Assembly: GCA_003023695.1 (NCBI GenBank)
Contig: PXYW01000003.1
Location: 1 to 64,000, forward strand
From: Sulfobacillus benefaciens
GTDB taxonomy: Bacteria; Bacillota; Sulfobacillia; Sulfobacillales; Sulfobacillaceae
Reading direction: 5' to 3'
DNA length: 64,000 nt
Below the pieces are notes generated by a model. The model was not told where the DNA came from, made no database searches, and saw only the letters and a list, made by a program, of their open reading frames with translations. The position numbers were made by a program, and so were the translations under genes. This document shows, piece after piece, positions 35,089 through 43,605 of this stretch. Positions within the stretch are counted from its first letter, which is position 1. Every line of letters begins with the position of its first letter.

Positions 35089-37437
35089 TTACCGTCCTCC
35101 TTGATTTTGCTGTATGGCCTGCCACACTTTTTCTGGGGTTAGCGGCATGGGCAGATCCCGAATCCCGAAGGGATGCAACGCATCCATCACAGCATTGACA
35201 ATGGCTGGGGTTGAGGCGATCGCTCCGGTCTCTCCCACTCCCTTAACACCCAAGGGATTATGTGGTGACGGTGTTACGGTATGCGCAGTTTCAAAGCGGG
35301 GGAAAAATCGGGCTTTTGGCATCGCATAATCTAGCAGGGAGCCAGTCAGTAATTGACCCTCGGCATCATATTCCGCTCCTTCATAAAGGGCTTGGCCAAT
35401 CCCCTGGACTAATCCTCCATGAATTTGTCCCTCGACAATCATCGGGTTGATGATATTCCCTATATCATCTACGGCAATGTATCGCATAAGATGGATATCG
35501 CCCGTGTCGGGATCCACGGATACCACTGCCACATGGGCCCCAAACGGATAAGTGAAGTTCTTCGGGTCATAAAACGCAGTACCTTCCAGCGCAGGTTCTA
35601 CACCTTCCGGCAAGCTCCATGCCAAATAGGCATCCAACGTCACAGCTTGGAAACTGACCTGTCGATCCGGCACCCCGGAAACAGAAAACATCCCGTCTTC
35701 AAAAACTACGTCTGATTCCGACACTTCCAACTTATGGGCGGCAATCTTTTTCGCCTTTTCAATCACTTTTTGGGTGGCTAAATGAATCGCTCCGCCACCG
35801 ACTGCAGTGGTTCGGGAACCGTATGTCCCCCACCCCATAGAAATACGTGCTGTGTCCCCATGAACGATTTCAATATCGTCCACCGGTATTCCCAATTCTT
35901 GCCCCACGATTTGCGCAAAAGTCGTTTCCTCTCCTTGCCCGTGCGGGGAGGCTCCGGTAAAGACGGTCACTTTCCCGGTAGGATGCACTCGGACGGTGGC
36001 ACTTTCCCATAAGCCACCTTGAAATCCTACTGCGCCCGCAACTTCTGATGGGCCTAACCCACACATTTCTACATAGGTGCTCCATCCGATGCCAATATAT
36101 TTGCCATCTTTACGTAAGGCAGCCTGTTCTTCGCGCAGTTTCGGATAATCTAACATATCCAGGGCAATTTTCAAGGTGCCCTGATAGTTCCCGCTATCAT
36201 ACTGTAAGCCAAAGGGATTGGTGTATGGGAACGCCTCAGCTTGCACCAAATTCTTTTCCCGAACGGCAACCGGATCCATTTGAATCTCCCGGGCATACAA
36301 ATCCACCATGCGTTCAATAAGGTAGGTGGCCTCGGGCCTTCCCGCCCCCCGGTATGCATCCACCGGAGTGGTATTGGTCACAACACCGTACACATCCGCA
36401 GAAGCGTGCGGAATATTATATGCTCCGTTGATGATCAACCCAAATAAAATGGTGGGAACCCCAGGGCCGGCCGTCGAAAGGTACGCACCTAAATTGGAAT
36501 ACGCTTTCACGCGAATGGCTTGAATCTGTCCATCCCTGGTTCCCGCTAGTTCCACCTCTTGCACATGGTCGCGGCCATGGCTAGTAATCAGAAAATTTTC
36601 CTGACGGGTTTCTGTCCACTTTACGGGTCGATGCAATTTACGCGCCGCCCAAGAGGCAACCACTTCATCGGGATAACAGGCGATTTTACTGCCAAATCCT
36701 CCACCCACATCAATCGCTACCACACGCAACTTATGTTCGGGTATCCCTAAAATTCCTGACAGCAGAAATCGATGGATATGCGGATTTTGGGTCGTCACCC
36801 ACACGGTCAACTCGTCAGTCGCGTTATTATATTGAGCCAGAGCAGCACGAGGTTCCATGGCATTAGGAATTAGGCGCTGTTGACGAAATTCGTGACGCAC
36901 CACTACTTCCGCCTGCTGAAATACCGCGTCCAAATCAGGCCCGACGGTCCAATGGAAGGCAATGTTGTGATCAATTTCCTCATGCACTTGAGGGCGGCCG
37001 TCCTCCACTGCTTCCCGGGGATGGACCACGGCCTCGAGCGGTTGATATTGCACTTGAACCTGGTCCGCAGCGTCTTGTGCCTGGTACGGAGTTTCGGCAA
37101 TGACCACAGCCACCGCGTCGCCCACATAACGGACGGTATCAAAAGCTAGTGCTGGATGAGGAGTCATCTTCAAATCTGAATTGGGTGGAATCCAGGCCGT
37201 CGGAATCAATCCTAATTCATCTTTGGTGTCTTGACCGGTAAACACGGCCAGCACCCCCGGCATCGCTTGGGCAGCTTGGGTGTCCACTGATAAGATTTTT
37301 GCGTGGGCATATGGGCTACGAACCATTTTCGCGTAAACCATTCCGGGTAGTGTCATATCATCCGTATATTGCCCGCGGCCCCGTATTAACCGAATGTCTT
37401 CGTGTCGTTTAAGCGCTTGACCCATAACTTGAGGCAT
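35089..37437 (-). CDS. coxL: Molybdenum hydroxylase large subunit, form II CoxL type
   Basis: 782 residues of the xanthine oxidase/CO dehydrogenase large subunit family. It binds molybdopterin-cytosine dinucleotide through motifs such as IDVGGGFGSKIACYP (about 243) and holds the catalytic glutamate in GVKGVGETGA near the end. The active-site loop reads AYRGAGR at residues 361-367, the signature of form II enzymes, instead of AYxCSFR of true aerobic CO dehydrogenase. The gene order S-L-M also fits form II. CO oxidation by form II enzymes is uncertain, so a purine, aldehyde or N-heterocycle substrate is possible. Confidence 0.9.
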   Translation of the reverse strand: MPQVMGQALKRHEDIRLIRGRGQYTDDMTLPGMVYAKMVRSPYAHAKILSVDTQAAQAMPGVLAVFTGQDTKDELGLIPTAWIPPNSDLKMTPHPALAFDTVRYVGDAVAVVIAETPYQAQDAADQVQVQYQPLEAVVHPREAVEDGRPQVHEEIDHNIAFHWTVGPDLDAVFQQAEVVVRHEFRQQRLIPNAMEPRAALAQYNNATDELTVWVTTQNPHIHRFLLSGILGIPEHKLRVVAIDVGGGFGSKIACYPDEVVASWAARKLHRPVKWTETRQENFLITSHGRDHVQEVELAGTRDGQIQAIRVKAYSNLGAYLSTAGPGVPTILFGLIINGAYNIPHASADVYGVVTNTTPVDAYRGAGRPEATYLIERMVDLYAREIQMDPVAVREKNLVQAEAFPYTNPFGLQYDSGNYQGTLKIALDMLDYPKLREEQAALRKDGKYIGIGWSTYVEMCGLGPSEVAGAVGFQGGLWESATVRVHPTGKVTVFTGASPHGQGEETTFAQIVGQELGIPVDDIEIVHGDTARISMGWGTYGSRTTAVGGGAIHLATQKVIEKAKKIAAHKLEVSESDVVFEDGMFSVSGVPDRQVSFQAVTLDAYLAWSLPEGVEPALEGTAFYDPKNFTYPFGAHVAVVSVDPDTGDIHLMRYIAVDDIGNIINPMIVEGQIHGGLVQGIGQALYEGAEYDAEGQLLTGSLLDYAMPKARFFPRFETAHTVTPSPHNPLGVKGVGETGAIASTPAIVNAVMDALHPFGIRDLPMPLTPEKVWQAIQQNQGGR

Positions 37438-37507
37438 AATCCCACTCCTTCAATAGACTTTGACTTGGGCACAGGATGTCTCCACCCTGACAAACCTTGA
37501 TAGACTG

Positions 37508-38017
37508 TTAACCCACTTCTTCCGCACCGGAAGTCTCCGACGCCTCAGACATTAAAGCGGCGGCCTGCTGCACCGACCGGACAATGGTTTCGTATCCCGT
37601 GCATCGGCACACGACTCCATCGAGTCCCTCGCGAATTTCCTCTTCAGTGGGATGGGGATTTTGACTCAATAAGTATGCGGCCGTCATCATCGCACCCGGA
37701 GTGCAAAAACCGCACTGGAGCCCATGTTTGGCCCAAAATCCTTCTTGCACCGGATGCAGCCGAGTCCCTTCCAATCCCTCGATCGTAGTCACCGCCGATC
37801 CCTGCGCCTGCACCGCCAAGACCGTGCAAGACTTTACCGCCTCCCCATCAAGCAATACCGTGCAGGCCCCGCATTGGGAGGTATCACACCCCACGTGGGT
37901 TCCTGTCAACCCTAACTCTTCCCGCAAAAAATGCACCAACAGAACCCGGGGTTCAATACTGCGGGTTACTGATTGGCCATTTACTGTCATGGTAACCGTG
38001 GTCAACACTTCCGGCAT
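37508..38017 (-). CDS. coxS: Molybdenum hydroxylase [2Fe-2S] (small) subunit
   Basis: 169 residues with two iron-sulfur domains. The plant-ferredoxin-like cluster has [16 protein letters not shown] and a fourth cysteine in AVKSCTVLA. The helical domain has [12 protein letters not shown] and CRCTGY. These are the eight cysteines expected for CoxS/CutS. GGAGGCGG lies six bases before the ATG at 38015-38017; eight more codons are open upstream. It is the first gene of the operon S-L-M-D-E-SCO1. Confidence 0.92.
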   Translation of the reverse strand: MPEVLTTVTMTVNGQSVTRSIEPRVLLVHFLREELGLTGTHVGCDTSQCGACTVLLDGEAVKSCTVLAVQAQGSAVTTIEGLEGTRLHPVQEGFWAKHGLQCGFCTPGAMMTAAYLLSQNPHPTEEEIREGLDGVVCRCTGYETIVRSVQQAAALMSEASETSGAEEVG

Positions 38018-38126
38018 TAAAGACCGCCTCCATCTCATCATTCACAATCATTTGATAATTACTCTAATCCCGATCCTATCACAAGTGGCTACCATCGGAC
38101 AATCCTGGCAATAAAATCCAAACGCA

Positions 38127-38726
38127 TTAGATAGGTATGATTGGATGCTCTATCATTTGCCAATGGTCATCGCGCCATTGTAAATATATTCCTGCCGTAT
38201 TCTTCATATGGAGCCATTGCGCGGCATGCCACGGTGCATCCAGCATTGACAACACCACGGCTTTTAAGCAGTCGGAATGAGTGATCGCAACCACAAGCCC
38301 ATTAACGTAACGTGACCGCACATCGTCTAAAAACGCTTGCATTCTTTGAGCTACGCTACTTAATGGTTCGCCACCATCCGGCGCCCCGAGTTCGGGATTT
38401 AATTTCCATTGCCGGTAGCGCTCGCCATCATTTGTTTCAATGTCACAGATCAGCATGCCATCCCAACGCCCCAAGGCTATTTCATGCAATCGCGCATCAA
38501 TTTGCACTTCCATCCCAGGCCTAACAAATTCCCTGGCCGTCTGTTGAGTTCTCTGTAAAGGGCTGGCAAACACTGCCGCAATCGGTTTTTCCCTCCAAAC
38601 CCGCGCAGCAAAGTTCGCCTCCTTATGTCCCTGAGACGTAAGCTGGGGATCCCCGCGATGGGAAACCAAGATACCTCGATAGTTCGCTTCACTCTCTGCG
38701 TGACGTACTAACAACACCTCAAACAT
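38127..38726 (-). CDS. Histidine phosphatase superfamily (phosphoglycerate mutase-like) protein
   Basis: 199 residues. The phospho-histidine motif is in FEVLLVRHAESEAN at residues 2-15, a conserved arginine/glutamate in ASPLQRTQQTA and EIALGRWDG, and the second histidine in VVAITHSDCLKA. The family includes mutases and many small-molecule phosphatases; a broad phosphatase is more likely than glycolysis. GGAGGG five bases before the ATG fixes the start. It precedes the cox operon on the same strand by about 110 bases. Confidence 0.85.
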   Translation of the reverse strand: MFEVLLVRHAESEANYRGILVSHRGDPQLTSQGHKEANFAARVWREKPIAAVFASPLQRTQQTAREFVRPGMEVQIDARLHEIALGRWDGMLICDIETNDGERYRQWKLNPELGAPDGGEPLSSVAQRMQAFLDDVRSRYVNGLVVAITHSDCLKAVVLSMLDAPWHAAQWLHMKNTAGIYLQWRDDHWQMIEHPIIPI

Positions 38727-38884
38727 CGGAACCCTCCATTCAATTAACATCCTGCTCCTCGCGTCATCGGAGTCCTGCATTGCACTTGCTTCTTAAAGCA
38801 TGTGCCTAATAAACCCGGGAACGGCAGTAAATACACATCCAACCGGAGGCTTTACGGCACATTTTGGCAATTGGTATCAGAAAA

Positions 38885-38914
38885 TTGAAAGTCCCCTATA
38901 ACACTTTCTAATAT
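38885..38914 (+). promoter_or_regulatory. Promoter-like pair upstream of candidate RNA
   Basis: TTGAAA (38885-38890) and TAATAT (38909-38914) are 18 bases apart on the plus strand, near-consensus for a vegetative promoter, with no protein gene for the next 450 bases. Confidence 0.45.
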
Positions 38915-38920
38915 TGCATA

Positions 38921-39136
38921 AAAACCCCAAGACTTTTCGACAACAGCAGTGCACAATAAGAATCGCTAATCCGTGCGAATCTTGTGTGACTTAAGGACTA
39001 ACCGCATGAAAGTGGCTAGGCCCCCTCCAGCCTCGCCAGAACTATTCATGCGGGTGCAAGCTTCCCGGATTGTGTAGGATACTTAAATTGATCGCGGGAT
39101 AGGTTGCGGACGGCCTGTCCCGTGTTTATTTTATTT
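38921..39136 (+). ncRNA. Candidate structured RNA or long leader, about 215 nt
   Basis: Three structures follow the promoter: an imperfect stem around 38951-38987 (AAGAATCGC against GCGAATCTT), a perfect nine-base stem CCGCATGAA (39002-39010) with TTCATGCGG (39045-39053), and a terminator hairpin CGGGATAGG (39095-39103) with CCTGTCCCG (39114-39122) followed by GTTTATTTTATTTAATTT. No reading frame fills this 640-base gap. It may be a stand-alone RNA or an attenuated leader of the acyl-CoA synthetase gene at 39367. It matches no riboswitch or RNA family I know. Confidence 0.4.
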
Positions 39137-39139
39137 AAT
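39095..39139 (+). terminator. Rho-independent terminator with U-rich tail
   Basis: Nine base pairs (one G-U) with a ten-base loop and a T-rich tail. No plus-strand protein gene precedes it within 8 kb, so it implies a non-coding or leader transcript. Confidence 0.6.
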
Positions 39140-39366
39140 TTAAGCCAATAAGGGGCTTCCATACCACTCGTGCCACATCTCGAATACTAGTCTATGGTAG
39201 CTTTCCGCGCAAAACCCTGTAGCAATCTCCCATCTTAATCCACATCACTGACTAGAGTTATGAGTCCTGTCGGCAAATTCACTCACCCAAAATTTCAGAA
39301 ATGCAAGGCAAGAAGAGTATAATATACTCCATCAAACAGTCCGATTCTTCCTACCGGAGGTACGAT

Positions 39367-40929
39367 ATGAGTGACCCCATTCATCAACAAACTCTTTATG
39401 ACTTGTTAAGACGTTCCGCCGTTCGTTACCCGCATAAACCCGCTTTGATCTACGAACACCGCCAGACCAGTTACCGTCAGTGGCTATCACGAGTACACAA
39501 TACTGCCCAAGCATTTTTAGACAGCGGCTTAGTTCCGGGTCAAACCGTTGCCATTTACGCAAAAAATTCGGATCTGTATGCCACCGTGATTTTCGCCGCC
39601 GCCAAATCCGGCATTATTTTAGTGCCAATAAATTTTATGCTGACTGCTGAGGAGACCCGCTACATCCTAAACCACGCCGGCGTATCTGGTGTGATTGCCG
39701 GAAGCGAATTTCAAAATCTCCTTGACCAAGCCATTGAATCGTTGCCCCCAGAACAAATTCTTGCCATTGGCCATCGCAAATGGCTTTTAGACGACAACAG
39801 TCGGCACTCCTGGGACTCATTGCTGCCCATAGCTTTATCCGAAACAGAAGGTTCTCCCTCATCTACCACGGCGAACAACGGTGATGTGGCTCAGATTCTC
39901 TATACCTCGGGCACAGAATCGCGACCAAAAGGGGTCATGCTCACCCATCAAAATCTGATAGCAGAGTACGTGAGTGTAATTGTGGATGGAGGGTTGGAAC
40001 CAGACGATATTTCCCTTCATGCCCTTCCGTTTTACCATAGCGCTCAGCAACATGTCTTTTTAGGCCCATATGTGTATCTGGGCGCAACCCATGTGATCAT
40101 TTCAGTACCTAAACCCGAAGTCATCTTGCCGCTAATTCAGGAGCAGCATATCACACAATTTTTTGCTCCGCCAACCGTGTGGATTGGTCTTTTGCGCGAC
40201 CCCAATTTTGACAAATATGACCTATCTTCCCTGAAAAAAGGGCACTACGGGGCTGCCATCATGCCCCGAGAAATATTACTGGAATTGCAGCATAAACTGC
40301 CCAACACCAAGTTTTGGAACTTTTATGGGCAAACCGAAGTCGCTCCTCTTGCCACCGTATTAAAACCTGATGACCAACTGAGAAAATTGGGTTCTGCCGG
40401 AAAGGCCAGCCTCAATGTGGAGACAATTCTACTGGATGATGAGAACTGTCCGGTCTCCACGGGCCAGGTAGGTGAAATCTGCCACCGGAGTCCCCATATC
40501 ATGCCTGGCTATTGGCATGATCCGGAAAAGACTGCGGAGGCTTTCCGCGGGGACTGGTTCCACAGTGGCGACCTCGGCATCTTTGACGAAGAGGGCTATC
40601 TGACCGTAGTGGACCGTAAGAAAGACATGATTAAAACTGGCGGTGAAAACGTTTCTAGCCGCGAAGTGGAAGAGTTTCTGTATCAGCTTGATGGGATCTC
40701 TGAGGTGGCCGTCATCGGCGTCCCCGATCCCTATTGGATCGAGAGAATTGTGGCAATTGTGGTTCCTAAGCCGGGATCCACCCCCAGTCCAGAATACATC
40801 TTAGAGCGTTGCAAACAGCATCTCGCGCCATATAAGGTCCCTAAACAAATCCTGATGGCATCAAGTCTGCCCAAGAACCCCAGCGGAAAAATCCTCAAGC
40901 GAGAATTACGCCTGCAAATTCAAGAATAG
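39367..40929 (+). CDS. AMP-dependent acyl-CoA synthetase (fatty-acid CoA ligase type)
   Basis: 520 residues of the ANL superfamily. The phosphate loop is QILYTSGTESRPKGVMLTH, with serine-glycine-threonine kept and a less usual GTES instead of GTTG. A5-like NFYGQTEVAPLA, A7 GDWFHSGDLGIFDEEGY and A8 VDRKKDMIKTGGENVSSREV are clear. The acyl-adenylation lysine lies in PKNPSGKILKRELR. The start at 39367 follows CCGGAGGT; the frame is open 22 codons further back without a site. A structured leader with a terminator lies upstream. Probable medium/long-chain fatty acid or aryl acid activation. Confidence 0.87.
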   Translation: MSDPIHQQTLYDLLRRSAVRYPHKPALIYEHRQTSYRQWLSRVHNTAQAFLDSGLVPGQTVAIYAKNSDLYATVIFAAAKSGIILVPINFMLTAEETRYILNHAGVSGVIAGSEFQNLLDQAIESLPPEQILAIGHRKWLLDDNSRHSWDSLLPIALSETEGSPSSTTANNGDVAQILYTSGTESRPKGVMLTHQNLIAEYVSVIVDGGLEPDDISLHALPFYHSAQQHVFLGPYVYLGATHVIISVPKPEVILPLIQEQHITQFFAPPTVWIGLLRDPNFDKYDLSSLKKGHYGAAIMPREILLELQHKLPNTKFWNFYGQTEVAPLATVLKPDDQLRKLGSAGKASLNVETILLDDENCPVSTGQVGEICHRSPHIMPGYWHDPEKTAEAFRGDWFHSGDLGIFDEEGYLTVVDRKKDMIKTGGENVSSREVEEFLYQLDGISEVAVIGVPDPYWIERIVAIVVPKPGSTPSPEYILERCKQHLAPYKVPKQILMASSLPKNPSGKILKRELRLQIQE

Positions 40930-40981
40930 TCCTTGTGGCGGTGCATCCCATGCTCAGCTATGAAAGGATGATAGTGAGACC

Positions 40982-41980
40982 ATGATTCAAACGATCCAAT
41001 ATCACGACTGCATTGCCCTCGAACGGTTTACTGCCGCCAACGTCACCCAGTACGAAGTCGAACTGCCTAGTTTTCACGAGCCCCGCGAGCTCACCGTCAC
41101 TATTTGTCTCACTTCAGACCGTCAAGTCCAATCGTTATTGTTTCCCTTAGACACCCTGGACCAAGATTTATCGGAGTTTGCCCGCCTGCGGTGGTTGACA
41201 GTCCCATCCACCCATTATCGACGCCGAGTTTCACCGGTATTTGATGTCATAGCGGGCTGTGGCGATGTCGATGTGGTCCTTTGCTATCCAGGCCCTCGGG
41301 TTGCTCCTTGGCGTGATCAGGCACTTGACCAAGCGCCATGGGTGCGCCCAACAACATGGGATCAGTTCGAACACTTTCGATCAACCCATCCGCCATCGAA
41401 TATCAGTTTAATTCAATATGGGGTGAATGACTGGTTTGCTCGGTTTCCCACGGCGACAGACGACAGCTTCCTCAACGTTCTGCGTCAGGTAGAAGAATAT
41501 GCAGCCATTGCCCGTTTTTACCGCATTGGAGTACAACGCCACCACGCGGACCCCGCATGCGTTCTCCCTTTACTGCGAAAGAATCACTTAACCCAATATG
41601 ATGATTGGAGCGCCATTGCTGCCGAATTGCCCCTACTCACGACTCATTGGCTGGAGTCAATCCCATTGCCAGGACCCCGCCTAATGGCCCAAGACGCCAC
41701 TACCCTCACAATCACCAGCCACACTCTATGGCCCCATCTGCCCCATGCATTGGTCTCCCTGATGGCTTATAGCACGGATCACGGAAGACTAGTACAACTC
41801 GACGCTTTATGGTGGATCCGGGATCCTGATGAGGATTTTTCGATGGAAGCAATGCCCTTACCCCCTGATTATATTGAGGACATTGTCTTAATCGAACCAG
41901 ACGAGGCGCTATACCCTATCGTCGTGCAAAATCGACGACTGATTAGTCCTATTGAGCCCTCCTTTCCAGAGATCCTATAG
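40982..41980 (+). CDS. Unrecognised 332-residue protein
   Basis: No family recognised. The protein is soluble, acidic and rich in tryptophan, histidine and proline, with no membrane helix or signal peptide. Notable stretches are DVDVVLCYPGPRVAPW, YGVNDWFARFPTATDD and DALWWIRDPDEDFSME. The codon use is like its neighbours. It starts 52 bases after the acyl-CoA synthetase on the same strand behind AAAGGATG and is probably in its operon. It ends before a strong terminator. The position suggests a partner or regulator of the ligase, but this is guesswork. Confidence 0.72.
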   Translation: MIQTIQYHDCIALERFTAANVTQYEVELPSFHEPRELTVTICLTSDRQVQSLLFPLDTLDQDLSEFARLRWLTVPSTHYRRRVSPVFDVIAGCGDVDVVLCYPGPRVAPWRDQALDQAPWVRPTTWDQFEHFRSTHPPSNISLIQYGVNDWFARFPTATDDSFLNVLRQVEEYAAIARFYRIGVQRHHADPACVLPLLRKNHLTQYDDWSAIAAELPLLTTHWLESIPLPGPRLMAQDATTLTITSHTLWPHLPHALVSLMAYSTDHGRLVQLDALWWIRDPDEDFSMEAMPLPPDYIEDIVLIEPDEALYPIVVQNRRLISPIEPSFPEIL

Positions 41981-42010
41981 CAAGGTACAGCCCGATCCCA
42001 CTTCACAGCC

Positions 42011-42070
42011 AAGGCCCTGCCACCGCTTGGGCAGGGACAAACCGAAGTGCTTTCGGCGAGGCAGGGCCTT
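42011..42070. terminator. Complex bidirectional terminator
   Basis: AAGGCCCTGCC (42011-42021) pairs perfectly with GGCAGGGCCTT (42060-42070). An internal GGCAGGG at 42030-42036 can compete for the same left arm, and CCGAA/TTCGG forms an inner hairpin. It separates two convergent genes. Confidence 0.65.
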
Positions 42071-42086
42071 TAGTCCACAGTTTCAA

Positions 42087-43454
42087 TTACGCTAGGGAAC
42101 CCATGGGATCCCATGGCGCCAATTCTTTGGGTTCCTCGTCTAAAACAGCACGCAATGCGGCGTTTAAGTATTTCTTATCAACAACTACCTGATACATATA
42201 CTCGTCGAACCATGACTGGCTCATGACATAAAAACCCTTGTTTCCAACTTCAGTTCCCCAGCTATTTTCTACCTTCCAGCGATTGGGAAAACCGTCAACC
42301 AGATTCACGCCGGTAAACACCATTGCATGGGTCATTTGGCTGTCTCCGTAATCCAAACGTTCCGCCTTGGTCATAGAAAACTCGACGTCCAATGCACGAT
42401 TCAAATCAAATTGATCCGGGTCCAGGCTTCCCCGTTCACGATCTGCCATTTTTCCCACATCACACCCAAACCATACCGGTTCATTGTCCATTAGCTGAGC
42501 CTGAGCTAATGTCCGCAAGGTATCGATGTCCACGTTCAAGTACCTGACCGGCCGCCCTCCCACTACGTTGCCCAAATATTGTACCGTGTACATGTGTTGA
42601 AATGGCTTGTCGGCAGTCGGGGCGTTAATCACGCTGATAAAGTCATCCAAATTGCGATCGACGTATTTCTGGTAAAAAATTTGAGGAGTGAGAACTCCAG
42701 CACTATGATACTGATTGTTAACATCTCGATACTCAAAATCAAAGTGGGTTGGCGGTTCGCCAAGAAAATGACATGCCATTCGATAGAACTCCGCCATCAT
42801 TGCTTCCTTATCATCGCGTAGTGTTGTTTCAGATTGGCCTGCATGAAATGCCTGACGCAATCGTGCGGCATTTTGTCGAAGTTTGGCCGTTAGCAATCGA
42901 TTCATCATCATGGACTGACTGGAGTGAAAAGATTCCGGCATCGCAGTTTTAGGCAACACACCGTATTTTTTCACTAAATTAACAAACATATCCCATTGGC
43001 CGCCATCTTGCATCGGATTGGACAACAACCATGAAACCAGGCGGCCATCAGTGGGTTCGCTGAGGGTATCTAAAATGCTCTCCAGGAAATAATTGGCCTT
43101 CTCCACTTTATCCCAAAACATGAGGTAACTTTGGGACAGCTCAAACTCTTTTAAATTGAGTTTGCGAGCAATATCGACACGCAATACATTAAGTCCCGCA
43201 AACAGCCAGCAACGACCGCTCTGTTTTTGATTGGTCACGGGGCCGGTTTCAATTTCATGAGAAAAGGTATGAGACATCCGGTACGCCTTTTCGTGATCAA
43301 TCGCTACTTGAGCAATTCCATTTTTCATGATGGCATTCATCACGGTCTTTTGTTCTGGCTTATCATGGAAGCTCTTCTGATAATGCGCCAACGTTTCCGC
43401 CGTTAGTGCCCGTGCTTCGCTAAGCTTTATCGCCACTTGGGTCATCCCCCTCAT
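42087..43454 (-). CDS. pepC: Aminopeptidase C / bleomycin hydrolase
   Basis: About 450 residues of peptidase family C1B, the usual length. The catalytic cysteine lies in TNQKQSGRCWLFAGLNVLR, histidine in MTHAMVFTGVNLV and asparagine in WKVENSWGTEVG. These cytosolic hexameric enzymes trim peptides from the N-terminus. The start is ambiguous: ATG 43454, ATG 43445 or GTG 43436, the last having GAGGGGG at the best distance. It fits with the peptide and amino-acid transport genes nearby and appears monocistronic. Confidence 0.9.
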   Translation of the reverse strand: MRGMTQVAIKLSEARALTAETLAHYQKSFHDKPEQKTVMNAIMKNGIAQVAIDHEKAYRMSHTFSHEIETGPVTNQKQSGRCWLFAGLNVLRVDIARKLNLKEFELSQSYLMFWDKVEKANYFLESILDTLSEPTDGRLVSWLLSNPMQDGGQWDMFVNLVKKYGVLPKTAMPESFHSSQSMMMNRLLTAKLRQNAARLRQAFHAGQSETTLRDDKEAMMAEFYRMACHFLGEPPTHFDFEYRDVNNQYHSAGVLTPQIFYQKYVDRNLDDFISVINAPTADKPFQHMYTVQYLGNVVGGRPVRYLNVDIDTLRTLAQAQLMDNEPVWFGCDVGKMADRERGSLDPDQFDLNRALDVEFSMTKAERLDYGDSQMTHAMVFTGVNLVDGFPNRWKVENSWGTEVGNKGFYVMSQSWFDEYMYQVVVDKKYLNAALRAVLDEEPKELAPWDPMGSLA

Positions 43455-43541
43455 AGTTTCATAATATATTCATCATATTCCCTACTAAGAGCAAAATTTC
43501 CTGCGCATTTCCCTAACTTTGCGCAAGTTTTGGGGAAAATG

Positions 43542-43581
43542 CCTAGGACACACCAACCTCATTAGGCTGGCGTGTCCTAGG
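43542..43581 (-). terminator. Long terminator hairpin after the APC permease
   Basis: As minus-strand RNA the arms 43564-43581 and 43542-43559 pair over 18 positions, beginning CCTAGGACAC, with two G-U pairs and a four-base AATG loop. On the plus strand the same two sites would be A-C mismatches, so the minus transcript is the one selected for. Confidence 0.65.
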
Positions 43582-43605
43582 AGTATAAACCTTACTTGGT
43601 TGGTC

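Noticed and set aside
35089-37437. True aerobic (form I) CO dehydrogenase
   Set aside because: The active-site loop is AYRGAGR and not AYxCSFR, so CO oxidation should not be assumed.
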